This document shows, piece by piece, positions 1 through 6,278 of a stretch of 53,341 bases of DNA. The notes beneath the pieces are model-generated. The model saw nothing but the letters and a program-made list of their open reading frames with translations, searched no databases and had not been told where the DNA came from. The DNA comes from JBBRBB01 sp038206235 (GTDB lineage Bacteria; Bacteroidota; Bacteroidia; Chitinophagales; Chitinophagaceae). Position 1 is the stretch's first letter, and each line of letters starts with the position of its first letter. Where the stretch lies: assembly GCA_038206235.1 (NCBI GenBank), contig JBBRBB010000029.1, positions 1 to 53,341 on the forward strand, in the 5' to 3' direction. The translations under genes and the position numbers were made by a program.

Positions 1-2
1 GG

Positions 3-350
3 GGGTTTGAGTACAAAACAATAGCTTTTACTTGGGTAAAAAGAAATAAAAACGCTGATAGTTGGTTTTGGGGAATGGGATGGTGGACAAGAAGTAACCC
101 TGAATATTGCCTACTTGGAATGAAGGGAAACCCGAAAAGAGTGGCTAAAAACATTCATTCAATAATTGATACCAAAATAGAAGCACATAGTAAAAAGCCT
201 ATTGAGGTAATGGATAAAATAATTGCTCTTTGCGGTGACAAGCCAAGAGTTGAATTGTTTGCCCGTAAAAAAGTTGATGGATGGGATTGTTGGGGCAATG
301 AAGTTGATGGGAATGTCAATTTGGAAACGTCTGCTAACAATGGCAGGTAA
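3..350 (+). CDS. MT-A70 family adenine-specific methyltransferase, 3' end (5' truncated by window)
   Basis: The frame is open from the window edge; 3 is the first full codon. The visible 115 residues match the C-terminal part of MT-A70-like DNA N6-adenine methylases of phage and mobile elements: a WTRSNPEYCLLGMKG strand, a KPIEVMDKI helix, and the closing RVELFARKKVDGWDCWGNEVDG block. The catalytic DPPW motif would lie upstream, outside the window. The family transfers methyl from SAM to adenine N6. Its stop codon overlaps the first box of the inverted repeat at 342-543, as a cassette gene would. Such lone methylases are common cargo of mobile DNA. Confidence 0.8.
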   Translation, partial: GFEYKTIAFTWVKRNKNADSWFWGMGWWTRSNPEYCLLGMKGNPKRVAKNIHSIIDTKIEAHSKKPIEVMDKIIALCGDKPRVELFARKKVDGWDCWGNEVDGNVNLETSANNGR

Positions 351-543
351 CGAACAGGGCTTTGCGATGTTGGGGGATTTGAAAAACGTCAAGCCCGGAA
401 CCGCTGCCGATTGAAAACAAATGTACAAGATAACCTACAAATGCCCAACGATGTTTGTCCTGCCTGAACAACTGCTGCCATGTTGCTAAAGATGAAGATA
501 ACAACGTCCTGCCCCAATATTGCCAAACCCCATGTAAGCAGCC
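342..543. repeat. attC-like long imperfect inverted repeat, junction 1
   Basis: The left arm is GGCAGGTAAC (342-351) followed by CAGGGCTTTGCGATGTTGGG from 355. The right arm ends CCCCAATATTG (from 512), CAAACCCCATG, GTAAGCAGCC (534-543). The inner arms are complementary at roughly 16 of 21 positions. The right arm closely resembles that of junction 2 (shared CAAACCCCATGT). It lies between two convergent genes and overlaps the methyltransferase stop. The central ~130 bp shows no ORF I would call. Confidence 0.55.
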
Positions 544-544
544 G

Positions 545-1582
545 TTATTTTCTCGTTAGTAATTCTGCGTTTGCCACTTTCATCACAAAGTAGGGATTTG
601 TTTTGTCCGTCCGCTTTATGATGATTAGAAAAGGTTTGTCAAAAATCATTTTCTTTGGATGAGTCACTGGTGCATCACTCGATGAGTCTGTCGTAGTATA
701 AACTTGGCTTTCTACTACTGCGCCATTTTCATTAAAGATAAATCCTGTCCTTTGATACGCTTCTTCAACTGAATGTTTTTTATTATCGTTTGTCGAAAAG
801 CCTTGCCCTTCAAGATTTTTGTAGTGTGTCTCAATATTAAATTTAATGATAGGTATTGCAAAGATATCTTCTTGAACAATCTGATATTTCCAAAACAGCC
901 TGCTGTTTGACTGTTCTTGTTTTCCTTCTGCAATTAAATCGTTAGTGAGTTTAATAGCATCTTTCAAAGTTTGATACTTGTCAACGCCTTTTACTAAAAT
1001 GATTTCGTGTTGTTTGTCTTTTGGTGTCAGTTTTAAAATGAAATTATTTTCGTTTTTGTAATAGAGAATTTTGGTAAATTTTATTGCATCCTCGTCATAG
1101 TAGTACATTCCAAATGCAGAAACTTTTGTTGTGTCAAAAGTTATTGGCTCTTCTAACACTTCAAGTTTTGTTTCAAAAGGAAGTGTCTTATTAAAGAATG
1201 CCCTTGCAATAATTGCACCGTCAACAATTTCGGCTGTTGCAGAATATTCTTTGTCAGTTAATGAGCTTTGATGCGATATTGAATTATCTAACAGCTTGAA
1301 TTCAAGAGAATTTGAATTGTCAGTGATGATTGGGACTTTAAGTTCTTCTTTTATTACGTCCCACGCATATAAAAATGCAGGTACATAAATGATGTTCTTG
1401 TTTTCTGATACTGGATTTTCTAATGTTACAACAAAGTCTGTTTGCTTTAAGTTATCCAAACTCGTTACTTCTGGCAAGTCGCTCCAAACGGGTTCACTTT
1501 TCTTGTTGCCAAAATTGCAAGAAGTCAAAGCAAGGAAAAATGTCAAAATTAAAATTGTGTCTATGTTACGGATGGTCGTCAT
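545..1582 (-). CDS. Hypothetical lipoprotein, cassette gene
   Basis: 345 residues from ATG at 1582. The N-terminus is a type II signal peptide with a hydrophobic stretch and lipobox LTSC (Cys22), then a polar linker NFGNKKSEP, so the mature protein should be an anchored lipoprotein. I recognise no domain. The rest is soluble mixed alpha/beta sequence with several short beta-rich segments and no transmembrane helix. The stop (545-547) lies directly beside the right box of junction 1, and the start lies 5 bp from the left box of junction 2, so the gene fills its cassette almost completely. No promoter of its own is obvious. Function unknown. Confidence 0.75.
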   Translation of the reverse strand: MTTIRNIDTILILTFFLALTSCNFGNKKSEPVWSDLPEVTSLDNLKQTDFVVTLENPVSENKNIIYVPAFLYAWDVIKEELKVPIITDNSNSLEFKLLDNSISHQSSLTDKEYSATAEIVDGAIIARAFFNKTLPFETKLEVLEEPITFDTTKVSAFGMYYYDEDAIKFTKILYYKNENNFILKLTPKDKQHEIILVKGVDKYQTLKDAIKLTNDLIAEGKQEQSNSRLFWKYQIVQEDIFAIPIIKFNIETHYKNLEGQGFSTNDNKKHSVEEAYQRTGFIFNENGAVVESQVYTTTDSSSDAPVTHPKKMIFDKPFLIIIKRTDKTNPYFVMKVANAELLTRK

Positions 1583-1587
1583 ATAAT

Positions 1588-1795
1588 GGCTGCTTACGAA
1601 TAGGGCTTGCCGAAGTGGGGGTCATAGATATTCGTCCACCCCGGCTAACTGAAGCTAAATTTATAAATAGAAGTTGATGATTTGTACATAGCTAAATTAA
1701 TAACGTCAAGCTGGATATGAAGCCAAATTGAAAAACAAAAAGTTGAAACACGGCTTCCGTCCGCCCCCATTTTGGCAAACCCCATGTTGTATGCC
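1588..1795. repeat. attC-like long imperfect inverted repeat, junction 2
   Basis: The left arm is GGCTGCTTAC (1588-1597), then TAGGGCTTGCCGAAGTGGGG from 1601. The right arm is CCGCCCCCATTTTGGCAAAC from 1761, then CCCATG and GTTGTATGCC (1786-1795). The 21-nt inner arms are complementary at 17 positions, and the mismatches are transitions that would pair as G.T. The left outer box matches the lipoprotein cassette's other end, and the right outer box matches the TlpA cassette's other end, so the site is a hybrid as expected at a cassette joint. The central ~130 bp has no gene. Confidence 0.6.
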
Positions 1796-1801
1796 GCTTT
1801 T

Positions 1802-3016
1802 TTAGTCACGAATTATGAGCATTTCAATTTCACGTTCACCTTCTTCAAGTGTCAAACCATATTTTGCAAGCTCATTTTTAATATTTGATTTGTCTTCACT
1901 GCGCCATTTAATGTCTAAGTCAAAGCCACCCAATAAACTTGTTTCATCAATTACTGGCTTTTGAAAATTATTTTCTAAAAAATTACATAGGTCTTTTATA
2001 GGTTGATTTACTAAAGTTATTCCTTCGCCATATCTTATAAAACTTTCTTTCTTTTCACTTTTTGAATTTTGTAGTTTTATTTTGGTACCGGGTATTTTTT
2101 TTAATAGCATCACTTTTGTTTTTCGCTTTTCTAGTGACACCTGAAAATCGAAAATTTTTGTAAGCTCTTGCTGCATTATCAAAAACTTTCTGTCTGCTAC
2201 ATCTTCGGGAACGATTAATTCATAACAATATCTGTTCTGTTTATTTTTAAAATCATATTTTTCTTTATTCTTAAATTCACGAATAACTCTTGTGTATTCA
2301 GAATTATATGCTATTTCAACTATTTTAGGGGCATCTAAATTAGAAATAAAAATTCTCCTATTAGCATAAGTTCCTTGCGTATTAATATTGGACATTGAAG
2401 GTGCTCCTTCTTTATAAGCCGTCAATACAGACTGGAAAATGAAATTATTCTGATTTGTAGAAAGTGATTGATTGGAATTAAAAGTAAGGTCATCATTCTT
2501 TAGAGGAATATCTACCGGTTCATTGTTTAATAACTTTTGAATATTTGTGCTGTCAACAAACTCTGCATTTGTAATGGCTTTTATAATTTTATTCCTGTCT
2601 ATAATAACATAATGGGGAACTGCATTGTGCTTGAAATAGTCATTGATTTCTCTATCTGTATCAATTACCACTGGTAGTTTAAGAGGTCTCTTTTTTAAAA
2701 AGGTTTCAATTCGTCCCTGATTTTCGTCTGTAATGGTCAAAACCTGAATTTTATCTTTAAACTCCCTTTGCAATTTTTCCATATGTGGAAGCCCTTCAAC
2801 ACAAGGTCCGCACCATGTTGCCCAAAAATCCAGAATAATTAATTTATCAGAAAAGTCGTTTAGTGTTGCACTTTTCATTTTAGAATTAATAATGTTCTTA
2901 AAGGGCAAATTAGAAACAGTCATGCCTATTACAGCCTGGTTGTTTTGTTTGATTTGTCCAAACGAAATAATGAAAGTCGCTAAAAAAGTTATGAGTATTA
3001 GAAAGTGTCTATACAT
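1802..3016 (-). CDS. TlpA-like thioredoxin-fold protein with C-terminal DUF3738 (TIGR03435) domain
   Basis: 404 residues from ATG at 3016; an in-frame TTG at 3043 lies inside the flanking repeat and was rejected. A signal peptide (about residues 1-21, ending SFGQ) directs export. A TlpA/ResA thioredoxin domain follows, with FWATWCGPC giving the redox pair Cys69/Cys72 and a cis-proline-like AVPHYVIID segment. The C-terminal half matches DUF3738 in its ending: LVNQPIKDLCNFLENNF, PVIDETSLLGGFDLDIKW, and a final EMLIIRD. A likely role is periplasmic thiol-disulfide exchange; the DUF3738 part has no known function. The gene is bounded by complementary ten-base ends (3035-3044 and 1786-1795), so it is treated as a cassette gene. 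Confidence 0.8.
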   Translation of the reverse strand: MYRHFLILITFLATFIISFGQIKQNNQAVIGMTVSNLPFKNIINSKMKSATLNDFSDKLIILDFWATWCGPCVEGLPHMEKLQREFKDKIQVLTITDENQGRIETFLKKRPLKLPVVIDTDREINDYFKHNAVPHYVIIDRNKIIKAITNAEFVDSTNIQKLLNNEPVDIPLKNDDLTFNSNQSLSTNQNNFIFQSVLTAYKEGAPSMSNINTQGTYANRRIFISNLDAPKIVEIAYNSEYTRVIREFKNKEKYDFKNKQNRYCYELIVPEDVADRKFLIMQQELTKIFDFQVSLEKRKTKVMLLKKIPGTKIKLQNSKSEKKESFIRYGEGITLVNQPIKDLCNFLENNFQKPVIDETSLLGGFDLDIKWRSEDKSNIKNELAKYGLTLEEGEREIEMLIIRD

Positions 3017-3034
3017 TGTGAGGGTTTTTAAAGT

Positions 3035-3105
3035 GGCATACAACTCAAATATTGCCGCAACTTACAAAAGTTTCATTACGTCAATCCACCAAATGTAAGT
3101 TGTAT
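3035..3105. repeat. Short attC-like site at the cassette-block boundary, junction 3
   Basis: GGCATACAAC (3035-3044) and GTTGTAT (3099-3105) frame a 71-bp segment with an inner inverted repeat AACTTACA (3059-3066) / TGTAAGTT (3094-3101). The box at 3035 is identical to the reverse complement of the box at 1786-1795 on the other side of the TlpA gene. This site is much shorter than junctions 1 and 2 and lacks their CAAACCCC arms, so it may be the block's edge or a different site type. Confidence 0.4.
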
Positions 3106-3118
3106 TTACGCAACTCCC

Positions 3119-3211
3119 TCATCCCCCCAACAACTTCTCAATCTCCCCCACACTTAAATTTTTCAGCCGTTCATTTAAAACCGGCAATGGCTTTTTGCGA
3201 ATCACCTGCAT
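3119..3211 (-). pseudogene. Possible C-terminal gene fragment
   Basis: A 30-codon open stretch encodes a plausible protein tail (PLPVLNERLKNLSVGEIEKL) with good codon use. The reading frame just upstream (encoding IKWEPDKPEDDFPEI, about 3211-3260) is also protein-like but in another phase, suggesting a frameshifted and truncated gene remnant. I cannot identify the family. Confidence 0.25.
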
Positions 3212-3257
3212 GGGATTTCGGGAAAATCATCTTCGGGTTTATCGGGTTCCCATTTAA

Positions 3258-3674
3258 TCAGTTGATGATTACTTTCACCAGATTGATGCCTTGCTTAATG
3301 ATGCTGATGACCAAATTGCTTCTTTTGAATTCAGCAATGCACCCTTGTTTGAAAAGTGGCAGCTTAGCCGTGCCATAGATGATAGTGCAAGCGGCAGCGA
3401 TGGATATACTTTGCAAAACTATACAGTGCCCGCAAACGGATATACAAACTTTTATACCGGCGCACTTGCTGCCGATAAAGGATTGTACCTGCGGGTAAAT
3501 GGAGGCAACGGAATATTGTTTGCACAGCCATGCGCAAGTGGCTATACTGCACAGCCAAACCAAACCTATAAAGTAACGCTTGCAGATTTAAACCTTGACC
3601 TTAGCAAACAATATCTTCAATTTACAAACACCGGTACTGTGCCTGTGGCAGTGAGGGCGGGGTTTAAGAATTGA
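3258..3674 (+). pseudogene. Truncated gene fragment of unknown family
   Basis: The frame is open from just after a stop at 3255-3257 and runs to a TGA at 3672-3674. It encodes about 138 residues rich in Gly, Tyr and Asn, with beta-type segments (GYTLQNYTVPANGYTNFYTG, GLYLRVNGGNGILFAQPC). There is no good ATG start; the earliest start-like codon is TTG at 3291. Codon use and composition look coding. It is best read as the C-terminal part of a lost gene beside the cassette block, though a real small gene starting at TTG is possible. Confidence 0.4.
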
Positions 3675-3745
3675 GGGTATCAATAAAAATTTATTAAGTT
3701 TATTGAAAAATGGGGAAAAATGAGGTTAGGGAGCTAAAAAAAAAC

Positions 3746-4216
3746 TTACATGCTTCTCATATATTCCATTATCAAATCCCTCTCATATCCTTTCTGCAAA
3801 AGATAATTCTGCAGCTTGGTTTTTTTAATGAAAATATTTTTTTCGCTTTTTAGTGTGCTTAATTTTTTGGCTGCAAGCTTTTCAAATGTTTTTGCATAAC
3901 CTGTTTCATCAATTGCATTTAAAGCCTTATCAATACAATAAGCGCTTATTTCTTTTTGTTTTAAAGCCTGCTTTATTTTTTCTTTTCCCCAATGTTTCAA
4001 ATTAAATTTTCCTAAAGCAAATTGTAAAGCAAACCGTTCTTCGTTCATGTAATTCTCTTCAATCAGTTTTGTAATCAATTCTTCCACTTCTTTTTTTCTT
4101 AGCCCAAAAGAATATACTTTTTCACGCACCTCTTTATGGCAGCGCTCCTGGTATGCGCAGTAATGTTTTGCCCTTTGTAGTGCCTGTTCTGTAGTGTATC
4201 GCTTTATCAATTGCAT
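3746..4216 (-). CDS. recX: Regulatory protein RecX
   Basis: 156 residues from ATG at 4216, the usual length for RecX. The sequence follows the family's tandem three-helix repeats: ALQRAKHYCAYQERCHKEVREK..., then VEELITKLIEENYMNEERFALQFALGKF, then WGKEKIKQALKQKEISAYCIDKAL. RecX binds the RecA filament in the cytoplasm and limits its activity. recA is not adjacent, which is common in Bacteroidota. It is divergent from the pullulanase gene, with 74 bp between the start codons. Confidence 0.9.
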   Translation of the reverse strand: MQLIKRYTTEQALQRAKHYCAYQERCHKEVREKVYSFGLRKKEVEELITKLIEENYMNEERFALQFALGKFNLKHWGKEKIKQALKQKEISAYCIDKALNAIDETGYAKTFEKLAAKKLSTLKSEKNIFIKKTKLQNYLLQKGYERDLIMEYMRSM

Positions 4217-4290
4217 CGGTGTAAATGTAAACAGCTTTAAGTTTGCTGATATGCTTTAGTAAATTTTATCTTTATCAAAAATATCTTTCA

Positions 4291-6270
4291 ATGAAAAGAT
4301 TTATCATCTGTACATGGCTTTGTTCTTTGCTGAATGTTTGCAGAGCGCAGCAGGCTGATTTGTTTGATAAATACCCGGTATATGATGGGAATGATTTGGG
4401 ACTTACTTACACCCCGCAGCAATCTCAATTTCGGATATGGAGTCCTGCTGCAGTAGCCGCAGAATTAATTTTATATAAAAATGCAGTAGCCGGTGAGCCT
4501 TATAAAACGATTGCCATGAATAAAGATGTTCAGGGTGTATGGCTTGCTTCAGTTCATGAAGATTTGAAGGGTGTGTTCTATGTTTTTCGTGTAAAGCTCA
4601 ATGGCAAATGGATGCAGCAAGTGCCCGACCCATATTCCAAAGCGGTTGGAGTAAACGGTAAACGTGCAATGGTTGTTGATTTAAAAGAGACAAATCCGCA
4701 AGGCTGGCAAAATGATAAAAGCCCTGCTTTTAAAAATGCAACCGATGCCATTATTTATGAGCTGCAGGTACGTGATGCAAGCAGTGCCACTAATTCAGGC
4801 ATTATACATAAGGGAAAATTTTCAGGCTTAACAGAAACAGGAACAAAAAATAAGGAAGGGTTATCTACAGGCTTAGACCATTTGAAAGAGCTTGGCGTTA
4901 CGCATATTCACCTGTTGCCCTGTTTTGATTTTTACAGTGTGGATGAAACGAAATCAGATTCTGCTCAATACAACTGGGGCTACGACCCGCTCAATTACAA
5001 TGTTCCAGAAGGTTCATATTCAACCAATCCTTATGATGGTGTTACACGCATAAAAGAATTCAAACAGCTTATAAAAACTTTCCATGAAAATGGTTTACGG
5101 TTGGTAATGGATGTGGTGTATAATCATACCATGGTCACTCAAAATTCAAATTTCAATCAATTGGTTCCCGGGTATTATTACCGTGAAAAAAAAGATGGCA
5201 GCTTTTCCAATGCCACAGCCTGTGGCAATGAAACGGCGAGTGAAAGACCAATGATGCGAAAATTTATTTTAGAGAGTGTAATGTATTGGGTAAAGGAATA
5301 TCATGTGGATGGATTTCGCTTTGACCTGATGGGTGTTCACGATATTGAAACAATGAATCTTATTTCAAAAGAATTGCATAAGATAAAACCGGATATACTT
5401 TTATATGGGGAAGGATGGACAGCAGGTGATTGTCCCTTGCCCGATTCAGTAAGAGCATTGAAAAAGAATGCATACAAACTTGATAAGATTTCTGTTTTTA
5501 GTGATGACATAAGAGATGCCATTAAAGGAAGTGTATTCGATGCAAACGACCGTGGCTTTGCCAGTGGGAAACCGGGAATGGAAGAATCCATAAAGTTTGG
5601 AATTGTTGCAGCATGCAAACATCCGCAAATTGATTACAGCAAAGTAAATTATTCAAAGGCGCCTTATGCGGCGCAGCCTTACAATACAATTACCTATTGC
5701 GAATGTCATGATAATAATGCGCTGTGGGATAAGCTGGCAATCTCTGCAAAAGACGCTTTAGAAGAAGAACGAAAGCAAATGCATAAGCTTGCATTAACGA
5801 TTGTGCTTACTTCGCAGGGCATTTCTTTTTTACATGCAGGCACAGAATTTCTGCGAACTAAATACGGCGTTGAAAATTCTTTTAATTCGGGGGACAGCAT
5901 TAATGCCATTGACTGGAGTTTAAAAACAAAAAATAAAGATGTTTTTGAGTATGTGAAATATCTTATTCAACTGCGTAAACAACATCCTGCATTCAGAATG
6001 TCAACGGCAAAAATGATTGAAGAAAATATTCACTTCATTGAAAATACATTGCAGGGAATTATTGCATACACCATAAATGGAAAAGCGGTTGGAGATGAAT
6101 GGAAACAAATATTTATTGCTTTCAATGGCAGCAATAAAGAAAGAAATATTATTTTACCTAAAGGAACCTGGCACACATCCGTTGACGCAAATATTATGAT
6201 TGAATCAAACGTAATAAAAAAAGATAGCGTGAGCTTAAAAGAATATGGAGCGATAATACTGTATCAGTAA
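4291..6270 (+). CDS. pulA: Type I pullulanase-like GH13 glycoside hydrolase
   Basis: 659 residues. ATG at 4291 is preferred over a TTG at 4243 because it begins a clean signal peptide (MKRFIICTWLCSLLNVCRAQ). A CBM48-like N-terminal domain (FRIWSPAAVAAELILYKN) precedes a GH13 catalytic barrel. The four conserved regions are present: DVVYNHT (about 274), GFRFDLMG with nucleophile Asp345, LYGEGW with acid/base Glu374, and CECHDN (His473-Asp474). The pullulanase hallmark YNWGYDPLNYNVPEGSYST is intact. It should hydrolyse alpha-1,6 branches of starch or glycogen-type glucans outside the cytoplasm. A near-consensus -7 box (TATCTTTC, 4282-4289) abuts the start codon. It is convergent with the amylase gene, 8 bp apart. 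Confidence 0.9.
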   Translation: MKRFIICTWLCSLLNVCRAQQADLFDKYPVYDGNDLGLTYTPQQSQFRIWSPAAVAAELILYKNAVAGEPYKTIAMNKDVQGVWLASVHEDLKGVFYVFRVKLNGKWMQQVPDPYSKAVGVNGKRAMVVDLKETNPQGWQNDKSPAFKNATDAIIYELQVRDASSATNSGIIHKGKFSGLTETGTKNKEGLSTGLDHLKELGVTHIHLLPCFDFYSVDETKSDSAQYNWGYDPLNYNVPEGSYSTNPYDGVTRIKEFKQLIKTFHENGLRLVMDVVYNHTMVTQNSNFNQLVPGYYYREKKDGSFSNATACGNETASERPMMRKFILESVMYWVKEYHVDGFRFDLMGVHDIETMNLISKELHKIKPDILLYGEGWTAGDCPLPDSVRALKKNAYKLDKISVFSDDIRDAIKGSVFDANDRGFASGKPGMEESIKFGIVAACKHPQIDYSKVNYSKAPYAAQPYNTITYCECHDNNALWDKLAISAKDALEEERKQMHKLALTIVLTSQGISFLHAGTEFLRTKYGVENSFNSGDSINAIDWSLKTKNKDVFEYVKYLIQLRKQHPAFRMSTAKMIEENIHFIENTLQGIIAYTINGKAVGDEWKQIFIAFNGSNKERNIILPKGTWHTSVDANIMIESNVIKKDSVSLKEYGAIILYQ

Positions 6271-6278
6271 AACAAGTT

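Larger units (their letters stand above)
1..3105. mobile_element. Integron-like gene-cassette block (partial, no integrase in window)
   Basis: Three genes (methyltransferase 3' end, lipoprotein, TlpA/DUF3738 protein) are separated by related imperfect inverted repeats at 342-543 and 1588-1795, with a shorter relative at 3035-3105. The DNA just before the lipoprotein gene is complementary to the DNA just after it (GTAAGCAGCC / GGCTGCTTAC on the minus strand). The same holds for the TlpA gene with a different sequence (GTTGTATGCC / GGCATACAAC). In integrons the first bases of a cassette are complementary to the R'' end of its own attC, so this pattern is what cassettes would give. The R boxes deviate from RYYYAAC/GTTRRRY, the sites are long (about 200 bp), and no tyrosine recombinase is visible. 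Integron-like is therefore an inference. Confidence 0.5.

Noticed and set aside
342..1795. Classical integron attC sites
   Set aside because: The R boxes (GGCAGGTAAC, GGCTGCTTAC, GGCATACAAC) only partly fit RYYYAAC and the sites are about 200 bp, so they are called attC-like, not attC.
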